NCBI GenBank assembly: GCA_900758375.1
Contig: CAAERJ010000048.1
Span: 1 to 53,537, forward strand
Direction: 5' to 3'
Source of the DNA: an uncultured Collinsella sp.
Lineage (GTDB): Bacteria > Actinomycetota > Coriobacteriia > Coriobacteriales > Coriobacteriaceae
DNA: 53,537 bases
Made by a program: the position numbers and the translations under genes
The notes under the pieces: generated by a model
Database searches by the model: none
Seen by the model: only the letters and a program-made list of their open reading frames with translations
What the model was told of the DNA's origin: nothing
Shown: positions 24,404-33,122 of the stretch, piece after piece
Numbering within the stretch: position 1 is the first letter of the stretch
Layout of the letters: each line of letters starts with the position of its first letter

Positions 24404-25204
24404 ATGGCAGCACGTGCGGACAGCGTTTCGCGTGTCGACCATGATGGAGTTACGTTGGTAGAGGGCGCGACGCACGATGTTCGCTTTGCTTTTACCGAAC
24501 GCGCCGGCGGTGTTTCCGAAGATGCGTACTCCTCACTCAATCTGGGCTCGCATGTTGGCGATGACCCCTTTGCCGTTCAAGAAAATCGTCGCCGCGCACT
24601 CGAGGCCTTGGGTGCCGCCGAGTGCGAGCACAACCTGCTTGTTCCCAATCAAGTACACGGTGACCATGTCGTGACGGTGGCCTCGAACGGTGCCGATTAT
24701 CTCGAGAATATTCGCGAGCAGATTGCCGAGGGCTGCGATGCCATCGTCTGCATGGCCCGTGAGGTACCCGTGATGCTCTGCTTTGCCGATTGCGTTCCCG
24801 TGGTGCTGGTGGCTCCCGGCGGCTTTGCCGTGGTGCACTCTGGCTGGAAGGGCACGATTGCGCGCATTTCCGCCAAGGCGTGCCAAGCGCTCTGCGAGGC
24901 GGCTGGCTGCAAGCCGGACGACATCTCTGCCTACATTGGGCCCCATATCCTGGGCGACGAGTACGAGGTGTCCCAAGAACTTATGGATCGCTTTGCCGCC
25001 GAGTTCGCGTGCATCGATGCCTCTGCTTCTCGTATGCTCGATCTTTCCGCCGCCATTCGCGAGGCGCTGATGGACGCCGGCGTCGAGGCGAGCAGCATTG
25101 TGGACACCAAGCTTTCCACCGTTCGTCAGAACGACCGCTTTTATTCCTACCGCAACGAGGGCGGCACCTGTGGGCGCCATGCTGCGATCGGCGTGATGCT
25201 ATGA
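24404..25204 (+). CDS. pgeF: Multicopper-oxidase-like purine nucleoside phosphorylase (YfiH/PgeF)
   Basis: A 266-residue protein. It has FTERAGGVS, NQVHGD (metal His), MLCFADCVPVVL (Cys) and VVHSGWKGT (His), the zinc/laccase-like site of the YfiH family. Members act as purine nucleoside phosphorylase/adenosine deaminase and, as PgeF, edit mis-built peptidoglycan precursors. The gene commonly follows ftsZ. The frame is open far upstream, inside ftsZ. ATG 24404 is fixed by AGGAGG at 24391. The stop overlaps pstS (ATGA). Confidence 0.92.
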   Translation: MAARADSVSRVDHDGVTLVEGATHDVRFAFTERAGGVSEDAYSSLNLGSHVGDDPFAVQENRRRALEALGAAECEHNLLVPNQVHGDHVVTVASNGADYLENIREQIAEGCDAIVCMAREVPVMLCFADCVPVVLVAPGGFAVVHSGWKGTIARISAKACQALCEAAGCKPDDISAYIGPHILGDEYEVSQELMDRFAAEFACIDASASRMLDLSAAIREALMDAGVEASSIVDTKLSTVRQNDRFYSYRNEGGTCGRHAAIGVML

Positions 25205-26037
25205 GAAAGATCGCATCGGTCCTGAGTGCTGCAGTGCTTACGCTCACGCTGTGTGCTTGCTCCTCGGGATCTTCCACATCTTCTATTACCGTGGCCGGCT
25301 CGACCACGTGCCTTCCCATTGCCGAGATCGCAGCCGAGGGCTTTAAGGAAGAGGCCGGCACCGATGTGCTCGTCTCCGGCCTTGGCTCCTCTGCGGGTAT
25401 CGAGGCCGTCAGCAACGGCACGGCCGACATCGCCAGCTCGTCTCGTGGCCTCAATGCCGACGAACAAGACCTTGGCCTGACCCCGATCGTAATCGCGCAC
25501 GACGGCATCGCAGTCATCGTGAACGACGACAACCCGGTCGACAATCTCTCGACCGAGCAGCTCCGCGATATTTACGCCGGCAAGATCACCAACTGGAAGG
25601 AAGTCGGCGGAGAGGACCTGAAGATTCAGGTTATCAACCGCGACGAGGCGTCCGGTACGCGCGAGGCCTTCCGTACCATCGTGATGGACGGCACGCCGTT
25701 CGATCGCCGCTCGGCCGTTCTTTCGGGTACGGGCCAAGTGCGCGACGTCGTGTCCCGCTCGCATGGCGCCATTGGCTACATCTCGCTGGGTTTTGTCGAG
25801 AGCCTCAACGCCACGACCTCGGTTAAGGCCGTTTCGGTCAACCATGTCGAGGCATCCGAGAAGACGGTCGCAAGTGGCGGCTATCCCATCTCGCGCGACC
25901 TTTACTTCTTTGTGAAGGGTACGCCTTCGCATCAGGCGCAGGACTACATTGACTATGTGACGTCCGAGAAGATGGACAAGCAGATTCGCGAGGCGGGCTT
26001 TATTCCCGTCACCAACGACGGAAAGGGGAGTGAGTAG
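25201..26037 (+). CDS. pstS: Phosphate-binding lipoprotein of the Pst ABC transporter
   Basis: A 278-residue protein. The signal sequence ends in the lipobox LCAC (lipidated C20), followed by a Ser/Thr-rich linker. VAGSTTCLPIAEIAAEGF, ASSSRGLNADE, YAGKITNWKEVGG and NRDEASGTREAF are the phosphate-contact blocks of PstS. It captures phosphate outside the membrane. The start codon overlaps the pgeF stop, so the two genes are coupled. Confidence 0.95.
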   Translation: MRKIASVLSAAVLTLTLCACSSGSSTSSITVAGSTTCLPIAEIAAEGFKEEAGTDVLVSGLGSSAGIEAVSNGTADIASSSRGLNADEQDLGLTPIVIAHDGIAVIVNDDNPVDNLSTEQLRDIYAGKITNWKEVGGEDLKIQVINRDEASGTREAFRTIVMDGTPFDRRSAVLSGTGQVRDVVSRSHGAIGYISLGFVESLNATTSVKAVSVNHVEASEKTVASGGYPISRDLYFFVKGTPSHQAQDYIDYVTSEKMDKQIREAGFIPVTNDGKGSE

Positions 26038-26038
26038 C

Positions 26039-26962
26039 GTGGAAGCACAGGAAACCCCCCAGATTGAGCAGGAGGCTCAGACGCCCAAAAAGCGTGAGTT
26101 GGCGTTGGTGTCGCGTAGCACCTATCTCAAGGAGAAGGCGCTGCAGTGGATCTTCTTTGCCTGCGCGTTCTTGGCGGTCGTCACCGTTATCCTGATCTTT
26201 GTCTTTACCACGTACTCGGCGCTGCCCGTCTTTACCGACATCGGCCTGGCGGACTTCTTTAGCTTTACGTGGGCGCCATCCGAGGGCCACTACGGCATCA
26301 TGTCGCTGCTGGCGGGCTCTGGTCTGGTGACGGTCGGTGCGCTCGCCATGGGCGTGCCCCTGGGTGTGGGCACGGCTGTATATCTGGTCGAGATCGCCAG
26401 CAAGCGCGTGCGCAGGCTCATCAGCCCCGCCGTCGACCTGCTGGCGGGCATCCCCTCCATCATCTACGGCTTCTTTGGCATGGTCATCATCCGCCCGTTT
26501 ATCGCGCAGCTGACCGGCGGTCTTGGCTTTGGCGCGCTGACGGCGTGGTTTGTGCTTGCCATCATGATCGTTCCCACCATTACCACGCTCACGATCGATG
26601 CCCTCAATTCCATCCCCATGGGCATTCGCGAGGCGTCCTATGCCATGGGTGCCACCAAGTGGCAGACCATCTACAAGGTCGTGCTGCCTGCAGCCAAGCT
26701 GGGCATTGTCGATGCAATTGTCTTGGGTATGGGGCGTGCCATCGGTGAGACCATGGCCGTGCTGATGGTCGTGGGCAACGCCCCGGTCATTCCAGATAGC
26801 ATCTCGAGCCCCATCTCGACGCTCACGAGCCAGATCGCACTCGACATGAGCTATTCCTCGGGCCTGCATCGCTCGGCTCTGTTTGGCATGGGCGTGGTCC
26901 TGTTTATCATCTCAGCTGCACTGGTGGGTATCGTTCGCCTGATTTCAAAGAAGAGGGGGTAG
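26039..26962 (+). CDS. pstC: Phosphate ABC transporter permease PstC
   Basis: A 307-residue polytopic permease with about six membrane segments and the EAA loop region GIREASYAMGATKWQTIYKVVLP. The YGIMSLLAGSGLVT and GIPSIIYGFFGMVII blocks are typical of PstC. GTG 26039 is preferred to GTG 26030 because AAGGGGAG ends 8 nt before it. The gene begins right after the pstS stop. Confidence 0.93.
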   Translation: MEAQETPQIEQEAQTPKKRELALVSRSTYLKEKALQWIFFACAFLAVVTVILIFVFTTYSALPVFTDIGLADFFSFTWAPSEGHYGIMSLLAGSGLVTVGALAMGVPLGVGTAVYLVEIASKRVRRLISPAVDLLAGIPSIIYGFFGMVIIRPFIAQLTGGLGFGALTAWFVLAIMIVPTITTLTIDALNSIPMGIREASYAMGATKWQTIYKVVLPAAKLGIVDAIVLGMGRAIGETMAVLMVVGNAPVIPDSISSPISTLTSQIALDMSYSSGLHRSALFGMGVVLFIISAALVGIVRLISKKRG

Positions 26963-26965
26963 GCT

Positions 26966-27871
26966 ATGTCCGATTCCGTTGACACGACGGTCGATACGAC
27001 ATCGTCGCGCGAGCTCATCAAGCGTGCCCTTTCCCATGGCAAGAAGGGCCGCATCAACAAGGACCTGTCCAACAAGATTATGCTCGGCGTGTTTCGCGCC
27101 GCGGCCTATATCACCACCCTGGTGTTGCTTGCCATCATCGCCTATGTGGTCATCAACGGTCTTCCGCATATCTCGCTCGACTTTATCTTCGGCTGGCCGC
27201 AGGGCGTAAACGCCGAGGGTGGCGTCTGGCCCACGATCGTCTCGACCATCTACGTGACGGCGCTCGCCATGCTCATCTGCACGCCGGTTGCCGTCTTGGC
27301 TGCGGTCTATCTGGCCGAATACGCCAAGCAGGGCAAGGTCGTCGACATCATTCGCTATGCTGCCGATGCCCTGGCCTCGGTGCCTTCCATCGTTATGGGC
27401 CTCTTTGGTTACGCCTTGTTTGTTGAGGCCATGGGCCTGGGCCTTTCGATGGTTTCGGCCGCTCTGGCGCTGGCGCTTCTGATGCTGCCCATCGTCATGC
27501 GCACCACCGAGGAGGCAATTCGCGCCGTTCCGCGCTATATCCGTTGGGGCGCATATGGCCTGGGCGCCACCAAGTGGCAGGTCGTCTCCAAGATCGTGCT
27601 TCCTTCTGCCTTTGGCCGCATTGCCACCGGCATCGTCCTTGCCATCGGTCGCGCCATCGGCGAGACCGCGGTGGTGCTCTACACCATGGGTCAGGCCATC
27701 AATCTGCCGATCTCGCCGCTCGATTCCGGTCGTCCCATGACCGTTCACCTCTATTTGCTTGCCAACGACGGCATCAACATGAACGCAGCCTACGGCACTG
27801 CGCTTTTGCTGATGGCGATTATTCTGGCCTTCAACCTGTTTGCGCGTTATCTGTCGCGCAAGCGCCGCTAG
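26966..27871 (+). CDS. pstA: Phosphate ABC transporter permease PstA
   Basis: A 301-residue permease partner of PstC with about six membrane spans. ASVPSIVMGLFGYALF and the EAA loop YIRWGAYGLGATKWQVVSK are visible. The cytoplasmic N-terminus (about 45 residues) is polar. It starts 3 nt after pstC. Confidence 0.94.
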   Translation: MSDSVDTTVDTTSSRELIKRALSHGKKGRINKDLSNKIMLGVFRAAAYITTLVLLAIIAYVVINGLPHISLDFIFGWPQGVNAEGGVWPTIVSTIYVTALAMLICTPVAVLAAVYLAEYAKQGKVVDIIRYAADALASVPSIVMGLFGYALFVEAMGLGLSMVSAALALALLMLPIVMRTTEEAIRAVPRYIRWGAYGLGATKWQVVSKIVLPSAFGRIATGIVLAIGRAIGETAVVLYTMGQAINLPISPLDSGRPMTVHLYLLANDGINMNAAYGTALLLMAIILAFNLFARYLSRKRR

Positions 27872-27883
27872 TTAAGGAGTCCC

Positions 27884-28687
27884 ATGTCCGTCTATCAGTC
27901 CGCTCCCACGCCGGAGCAAGCGGCCATCACAGCCAAGGATTTCAACTTTTGGTACGGTGACTTTCATGCGCTGACGGGGCTCGACCTCAACATCGCCAAA
28001 AACGCCATCACCTCGTTTATCGGTCCTTCGGGCTGTGGTAAATCGACGTTTTTGCGCTGCATCAACCGTATGAACGACCTTATCGAGGGTACTCGCGTCG
28101 AGGGCACCATGACACTCGACGGCAACGATATCTATGCCGAGGGCGTCGACCCGGTCGACCTTCGTCGCCGCGTGGGCATGATTTTTCAGCAGCCCAACCC
28201 GTTTCCCAAATCCATCTACGAGAATGTCGCTTTTGGCCCTCGTCTGCAGGGCGTGACTAGCAAAAGCGACCTCGACGACATCGTGGAAGAATCGCTCAAG
28301 CGCGCCAACCTCTGGAAAGAGGTATCCAATCAGCTCAACAAGGATGGTTTGGCGCTCTCGGGCGGTCAACAGCAGCGTCTGTGCATCGCGCGTGTGCTTG
28401 CGGTGCAGCCCGATGTCCTTCTGATGGACGAGCCCTGCTCCGCCATCGACCCCACGTCCGTATCTAAGGTCGAGGATCTGATGGCCGAGCTGGCGCCCGA
28501 GATGACGATCATCATCGTCACGCATTCTATGCAGCAGGCCGCTCGCATTAGCGACTACACCGCATTTTTCTTGCAGGAAGTTGCCGGTGAGCCCGCCACG
28601 CTCATCGAGTATGGTCAAACCGACGCGATCTTCACCAGCCCGGTGGATTCGCGGACGGAAGACTATATCACCGGCCGCTTTGGCTGA
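27884..28687 (+). CDS. pstB: Phosphate ABC transporter ATPase PstB
   Basis: A 267-residue ABC ATPase. Walker A is GPSGCGKST (47-55), the signature is LSGGQQQ (158-164), and Walker B is VLLMDEP (178-184). FQQPNPFPKSIYENVAFGPR is diagnostic of PstB. It powers phosphate import through PstCA. It is preceded by AAGGAG. Confidence 0.97.
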   Translation: MSVYQSAPTPEQAAITAKDFNFWYGDFHALTGLDLNIAKNAITSFIGPSGCGKSTFLRCINRMNDLIEGTRVEGTMTLDGNDIYAEGVDPVDLRRRVGMIFQQPNPFPKSIYENVAFGPRLQGVTSKSDLDDIVEESLKRANLWKEVSNQLNKDGLALSGGQQQRLCIARVLAVQPDVLLMDEPCSAIDPTSVSKVEDLMAELAPEMTIIIVTHSMQQAARISDYTAFFLQEVAGEPATLIEYGQTDAIFTSPVDSRTEDYITGRFG

Positions 28688-28779
28688 TCGGTGCGACTAG
28701 TCCCAAGCCGATCGGACCTGGTCCGGTGCGTATTCACTGTGCGGGCGGCATGACCGCACCCAACTGATTGGAGTGAACC

Positions 28780-29637
28780 ATGCGCAAACTGTTTTCCCGT
28801 CAGCTCATCGAGGCCCGTCACGAGATGTTGAGCATCTACGAGGCCGTCGATCTTGCCCTTCACGACGCCGTGAAGGCCTATGTGACCGACGACCGCAAGC
28901 TCGCCACTAAGACCAAGAAGCGCATGCTTTCGATTGATGCTCGCTGCGCCAACTTGGAGGCCGTGTGCTACAACCTGATCGCTACGCAGTCGCCGGTCGC
29001 CTCCGACTTCCGTTTGCTGCAGACGATTATCTACGTCGACTTTAACCTGCAGCGCATGACCGATAAGGTTCGCCAGATCTGCCGCGCCACGCGTCACATG
29101 GTCAAGGCCGACATCTCGCTGCCTCAGGAGCTCGTCGGCACGGTTGAGGCCGAGGCCGAGGCCGTGTACCAGGTGCTGGGCTCGTCGCTGTCCGCGCTCG
29201 TCACCAACGACATGTCCATCATCTGCAACCTGGCCGTTGAGGATGAGCCGGTACATGCGGCGTACGAGAAGTTCTTCCGTACCTTTAACCGCATGGACAC
29301 CGGCGATTTTATGGACGACGACAGCAACTATGACGACCTGCGCCGTGCCATCATGGTTTCGCGCTACCTCGATCGCATTGCCTCGATTTCCATCGATGCC
29401 GCCTGCCGTCTGACCTTCCTTTTGACCGGACAGCGTATGACTGCCGGCGATATCGCCTGTACGGATGAGGACGAGCTCGAGAGCATGCGCGTGCCTTCGG
29501 GCGAGGGCGTCATTATGAGGCCCGCCGTGGATGCACGCTTTGTTGCCAAGGTGCCCGCTAACGAGGTGAGCGAGGGTCTTCGCTACCTGTTGGATCATCT
29601 TGAGGACGAGGATGATGCCGAGGACGACGAGGAGTAG
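28780..29637 (+). CDS. phoU: PhoU-type phosphate signalling regulator
   Basis: A 285-residue all-helical protein with a PhoU repeat (ARHEMLSIYEAVDLALHDAV) and the metal-binding-type EAVCYNLIATQSPVASDFR. PhoU couples the Pst transporter to the PhoR/PhoB kinase pair. It is longer than the usual 215-235 residues because of a C-terminal extension ending in an Asp/Glu run. A 92-nt gap after pstB contains the palindrome CGGACC-T-GGTCCG (28713-28725). No phoR or phoB gene is in the window. Confidence 0.88.
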   Translation: MRKLFSRQLIEARHEMLSIYEAVDLALHDAVKAYVTDDRKLATKTKKRMLSIDARCANLEAVCYNLIATQSPVASDFRLLQTIIYVDFNLQRMTDKVRQICRATRHMVKADISLPQELVGTVEAEAEAVYQVLGSSLSALVTNDMSIICNLAVEDEPVHAAYEKFFRTFNRMDTGDFMDDDSNYDDLRRAIMVSRYLDRIASISIDAACRLTFLLTGQRMTAGDIACTDEDELESMRVPSGEGVIMRPAVDARFVAKVPANEVSEGLRYLLDHLEDEDDAEDDEE

Positions 29638-29674
29638 GGTACCCCGTTCGTTGAGAGATTGTAAATACCTAAGG

Positions 29675-29711
29675 GAGCGCGGCCTTGCGGATGCGGGGCT
29701 GCGCTCTTGCG
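29675..29711 (+). terminator. Hairpin after phoU
   Basis: GAGCGCGGCC (29675-29684) pairs with GGCTGCGCTC (29697-29706) with one wobble. The T-rich tail is weak (TTGCGTT). Confidence 0.55.
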
Positions 29712-29756
29712 TTAGCATGGGACTACTTGTTGTGCTGTTAGCGGAGGCGATTGGCA

Positions 29757-30494
29757 ATGGATAACTATTTGAATGTAATGCGCGCTCGCCGCGAGCAGAT
29801 ACTCGAGCGTTTCTATGCCGCGCTCGATCGCGCCGGGAGGCCCCGTGATGCCGCGCGTTTGATTGCCGTGTCCAAGACCGTCGGCGTCGATGAGACCATC
29901 GCGGCCATCCAGGTGGGATATCGCCATTTTGCCGAGAACCGCCCGCAAGAGCTCGTCCGCAAACTTGCAGGTCTGGCGGATCATCCGGAGCTGCCCGAGG
30001 TGCGCTTCGACATGATTGGCAACCTTCAGACCAACAAGATCAACGCGGTGTTGGGCTCGGCCGAGCTGATTCATTCGGTGGGGTCGCTTCATTTGGCGCA
30101 GGCGATCTCGAGCCGTGCCATTCGCAAGATCGAAGCTGGCGAGCTCGCCGCCCCCCAGCAGGTGCTGATCGAGGTTAACGTAAGCGGCGAGGAGTCCAAG
30201 GGCGGTTTTTCGCCCGATGAGATTCGTGGCGCTGCCGGCGAGCTTGCGGAACTTGAGGGAATTTGTGTGCAGGGCCTTATGACTATGGCCCCTCGGGGGA
30301 ACAAGGATGTGGCGCGTCGCACCTTTGCCGGGCTGCGAGAGCTGAGGGATGAGTTGGAGGCGGCGCATCCCGATCTGAGGCTGCCCGAGCTTTCTTGCGG
30401 CATGAGCGAGGACTTTGAGCCTGCCCTTGAGGAGGGCTCTACGCTCGTTCGCCTGGGCAGGGTAGTATTTAGCCCGGAGTTTGCAGTAAAATAG
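29757..30494 (+). CDS. yggS: YggS-type pyridoxal-phosphate homeostasis protein
   Basis: A 245-residue single-domain PLP-binding barrel. It contains LIAVSKTVGVDETIAAIQ (PLP lysine), FAENRPQELVRK, FDMIGNLQTNKI and LSCGMSEDFEPALEEGSTLVRLG. The family buffers PLP and often sits between ftsZ and sepF in Gram-positive bacteria. The start is ATG 29757, with GGAGG 9 nt upstream rather than 3 nt from the TTG at 29751. Confidence 0.93.
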   Translation: MDNYLNVMRARREQILERFYAALDRAGRPRDAARLIAVSKTVGVDETIAAIQVGYRHFAENRPQELVRKLAGLADHPELPEVRFDMIGNLQTNKINAVLGSAELIHSVGSLHLAQAISSRAIRKIEAGELAAPQQVLIEVNVSGEESKGGFSPDEIRGAAGELAELEGICVQGLMTMAPRGNKDVARRTFAGLRELRDELEAAHPDLRLPELSCGMSEDFEPALEEGSTLVRLGRVVFSPEFAVK

Positions 30495-30554
30495 GGCTCT
30501 GAAGTGCGCACTGGTTTACAGAGCGCCTGCACTAAACCGTGAGAGGACACAACC

Positions 30555-31280
30555 ATGGGCTTCCTTGACGAGATTAAAAATAAGATGCACCTGGGCGGCC
30601 AGCAGGGTTACGACCAGAGCTATGACCAGGATGACGACTACGGCTACGATGACGGCTACGATGATGGCTATCAGAACAACGGCTACAGCGGTACCTCGGG
30701 CGAGGGCTTCTATACCCAGGACGAGCCGAGTAACGGCCTGCTGGGCCAAACGCGCCGCGGTGAGGCCGAGTCGGTCGCCGTGTATACGCGCTCCGGCCAG
30801 CTGGTCGGCGATGACTCGCGTCATGCAACGACGTACAATCCGCCGTCGCGTTCTCAGGATAGTGCCGCAGGCGGCTATCGCCCCGGCGCTTACGACACGC
30901 CGTCGAGTTATGCCGAGAGCGCCCGCGCTCGTGCCGCGGTACCTGCGCCCGCTTCTGCGCCGAGCGACGCCTCGGCCTATGCAAACAACATCATTAACGC
31001 CACGCCGCAGCTGCCTGCCTATGTCCTGCGCCCTGAGAGCTATGACGATGTCGAGACCGTTGTCCGCCGCGTGCGCACCAAGCAGCCCGTTGCGCTGATT
31101 TTTGTTGGCGTTCGCACCGAGGTCGCCAAGCGTGTCCTGGACTTTAGCTATGGTTTTGCCTGCGGCCTGGGCGCTACGGTCAAAGAGGTGGGCGATCGCG
31201 TGTTTATGGTGCTGCCCGCCGGCTGCGAGGTCAAGGATTCGGACCTCAAGAAGCTGCGCGCCGACGGCTACCTTAAGTAA
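30555..31280 (+). CDS. sepF: SepF, FtsZ membrane anchor
   Basis: A 241-residue protein. The N-terminal amphipathic helix MGFLDEIKNKMHLGG binds membrane. A low-complexity Tyr/Asp/Gly tract (about 20-55) and a flexible linker follow. The SepF core (about 150-235) has YVLRPESYDDVETVVRRV and ALIFVGVRTEVAKRVLDFSYGFACG. SepF polymerises and tethers FtsZ. With ftsA absent from the cluster it is the likely main anchor, an inference. The linker is longer than in Bacillus SepF. Confidence 0.92.
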   Translation: MGFLDEIKNKMHLGGQQGYDQSYDQDDDYGYDDGYDDGYQNNGYSGTSGEGFYTQDEPSNGLLGQTRRGEAESVAVYTRSGQLVGDDSRHATTYNPPSRSQDSAAGGYRPGAYDTPSSYAESARARAAVPAPASAPSDASAYANNIINATPQLPAYVLRPESYDDVETVVRRVRTKQPVALIFVGVRTEVAKRVLDFSYGFACGLGATVKEVGDRVFMVLPAGCEVKDSDLKKLRADGYLK

Positions 31281-31301
31281 ACCCAAGACGAGGAGATTCT
31301 C

Positions 31302-31583
31302 ATCAACATCTACACCATTGTCCAGCTGGTCAACACGCTGTTCAACTTCTACTCCACACTTATTGTGGTCTATTGCTTTATGACGTGGATTCCCATGAAG
31401 CAGGGCGGCCTGCTGCAGGATATCGCCGCGGTGCTCGATAGCGTCTGCGGTCCGTGGCTCAACCTGTTTCGTCGGTTTATTCCGCCGATGGGCGGCGTTG
31501 ATTTTTCGCCGGTCGTTGCGATTATTGCGTTGCAGTTGGTGCAGAGGCTGATTCTGCAGCTTCTTATAGGTATACTCGTATAG
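31302..31583 (+). CDS. yggT: YggT family membrane protein, start codon non-canonical
   Basis: The frame encodes two hydrophobic segments separated by VYCFMTWIPMKQGGLLQDI and PWLNLFRRFIPPMGGVDFSPVVAI, the YggT signature. Homologues begin close to NIYTIVQLVNTLFNFYS, which here maps to 31305 on. No ATG, GTG or TTG exists in frame between the sepF stop (same frame) and GTG 31365. A GAGGAG site at 31290-31295 points to ATC at 31302 or ATT at 31296. Starting at 31365 would delete most of the first membrane helix. Confidence 0.8.
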   Translation: MNIYTIVQLVNTLFNFYSTLIVVYCFMTWIPMKQGGLLQDIAAVLDSVCGPWLNLFRRFIPPMGGVDFSPVVAIIALQLVQRLILQLLIGILV

Positions 31584-31645
31584 TACTGGCTCAGTAACTT
31601 ACGTCGGGCGCCCGGCGCCAAGGCGATGATAAAGGAGAACTTGTT

Positions 31646-32323
31646 ATGGCTATTACCCCTGCTGACATCCAGGCTCAGACTTTCTCTGAGGCCAAGCGCG
31701 GCTATGATCCCGCCGAGGTCGACGTCTTTTTGGAGACGCTGTCCTCCGAGGTTGACGCTATGCTTGCCAAGATTGTCGATCTTAAGGGTCGTCTGACTGC
31801 CACCGAGCAGCAGCTTGCCGACACGCAGGCCCAGCTTGCCCAGGCTCAGGACGCTGCCGCTCAGGCCGTTCCCGCCGCTCCTGTGGCCGCTCCCGCACCC
31901 GACTTCTCCGCTCAGGAGCGCCAGATCTCCGCTGCGCTGATTGCTGCCCAGCAGACCGCCGAGGGCATCGTCAACGATGCCAACGAGAACGCTGAGCGCA
32001 TCCGCAACGAAGCCGACGCCAAGGCCCGCGAGGTCATCCGTCAGGCCCTGACCGAGAAGCAGGCCGAGCTCGAGGAGATCGACCGTCTGAAGGCTTCCCG
32101 TGAGGAGTTCAAAGCCGAGTACCTCAAGCTCATCCAGCACTTCATGGACGATGCGCAGAATTCCTTCCCGTCCGACCTTATGGCCTCCACGCCGGTCGGT
32201 TCTGCGGCTTCTCCTGCAGTGACCGTTCCCGCCGCCGAGCCGCTGCCTGTCGCTGATCCGGTTGTCCCCGTGGCTGACCCCTTCGCCCCGATCGACAACT
32301 TTGCCGCCGACGACCTGGACTAG
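31646..32323 (+). CDS. divIVA: DivIVA/Wag31-type polar growth and septum-site protein
   Basis: A 225-residue coiled-coil protein. The N-terminal DivIVA domain is ITPADIQAQTFSEAKRGYDPAEVDVFL. A first coiled coil (about 30-75) is followed by an Ala/Pro linker, a second long coiled coil (about 92-170) and an Ala/Pro/Val-rich tail. DivIVA senses curved membrane at poles and septa. The position after sepF-yggT is standard. A strong AAGGAG precedes the start. Confidence 0.93.
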   Translation: MAITPADIQAQTFSEAKRGYDPAEVDVFLETLSSEVDAMLAKIVDLKGRLTATEQQLADTQAQLAQAQDAAAQAVPAAPVAAPAPDFSAQERQISAALIAAQQTAEGIVNDANENAERIRNEADAKAREVIRQALTEKQAELEEIDRLKASREEFKAEYLKLIQHFMDDAQNSFPSDLMASTPVGSAASPAVTVPAAEPLPVADPVVPVADPFAPIDNFAADDLD

Positions 32324-32353
32324 CGCCAGAGCTACAATCTCGTGTCCTTAAGA

Positions 32354-32381
32354 GGAGCTCGCACCTGCGGGCTCCTTTTTT
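32354..32381 (+). terminator. Terminator after divIVA
   Basis: GGAGCTCGC (32354-32362) and GCGGGCTCC (32367-32375) form a 9-bp stem (one wobble) around ACCT, followed by TTTTTT. Confidence 0.9.
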
Positions 32382-32457
32382 AGTAGATTTTTGGGACATG
32401 CCTTAATTTCTACCTTTTATCAATTTTATATACGGTGCTCCGCAGAGAGCCTGTCAC

Positions 32458-32549
32458 AAGCTCGATATGCTTGAGAGACAATCCGATGCGTCATTTCACA
32501 TTGTGGGTGAAAGCCCCCGCAATCATTGACTAAGTTCGATATGTTCGAA
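32458..32549 (+). promoter_or_regulatory. Twin palindrome-like sites before the orphan secreted protein
   Basis: AAGCTCGATATGCTTGAG (32458-32475) and AAGTTCGATATGTTCGAA (32532-32549) are 14/18 identical with centres 74 nt apart. Two of the pairs that differ (C-G to T-A, G-T to G-C) preserve the inverted-repeat arms. The rest of the AT-rich spacer 32382-32693 holds only a small TTTCAC/GTGAAA hairpin (near 32505). Confidence 0.4.
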
Positions 32550-32693
32550 ATCCATATCACGTACATGGGTAATAACGGTATATGGAGGCTCGCAAGTAGT
32601 CAAAGTAACCGAACCGGGGCAGAAAGGTGCGCAAACAAGCCGCGACGAACAGCTTCTTCCGCATTTCCTTAGGCAAGCGAAAAGAGGGATGGC

Positions 32694-33122
32694 ATGATGG
32701 CCAAGAGCTACGTAAAGATTGTAATTGTTGTTCTTGCAGTTGGTCTTGCAATGGCGCTATGTGCATCGTTTGCGACGTATAGGTCCGAGCAGTCGTTTAT
32801 TGATGGCGCTGAAAATGGGTTTGGCATAGACGGGATGTATGCCAGCGGTGATGCAATCAGGCCGTCTATGGCGATTCTTGCGGGCGAAGATATGGAATGG
32901 CAAATCTGTAATGCTGATGGCTCTTGTATGAGTGGTCGTTTGGCTGCAACAAGCGATCCGAATTCGTTTGATCTTCTCGACGATGATGGAGCGGATTGCG
33001 GTTCTGTTCACCTGTCATATGCATCGCGAGATGGGATGGACGGCATTCTCTATGTCTCTCACAAGATTGGTGATTTCAAGATGCGCAGGACTAACCGCGT
33101 GCCGGCTTTTATTGAGGAATGA
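32694..33122 (+). CDS. Hypothetical membrane-anchored or secreted small protein
   Basis: A 142-residue protein I do not recognise. An N-terminal hydrophobic segment (about 6-28, VKIVIVVLAVGLAMALCASFA) suggests a signal anchor. The rest is acidic with a WQICNADGSCMSGRLAA segment and three cysteines, compatible with a small extracytoplasmic beta domain. Codons are more AT-rich than in neighbours and the upstream spacer is AT-rich, which hints at acquisition. The ribosome site AAGAGGG precedes two possible ATGs (32694, 32697). Confidence 0.6.
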   Translation: MMAKSYVKIVIVVLAVGLAMALCASFATYRSEQSFIDGAENGFGIDGMYASGDAIRPSMAILAGEDMEWQICNADGSCMSGRLAATSDPNSFDLLDDDGADCGSVHLSYASRDGMDGILYVSHKIGDFKMRRTNRVPAFIEE

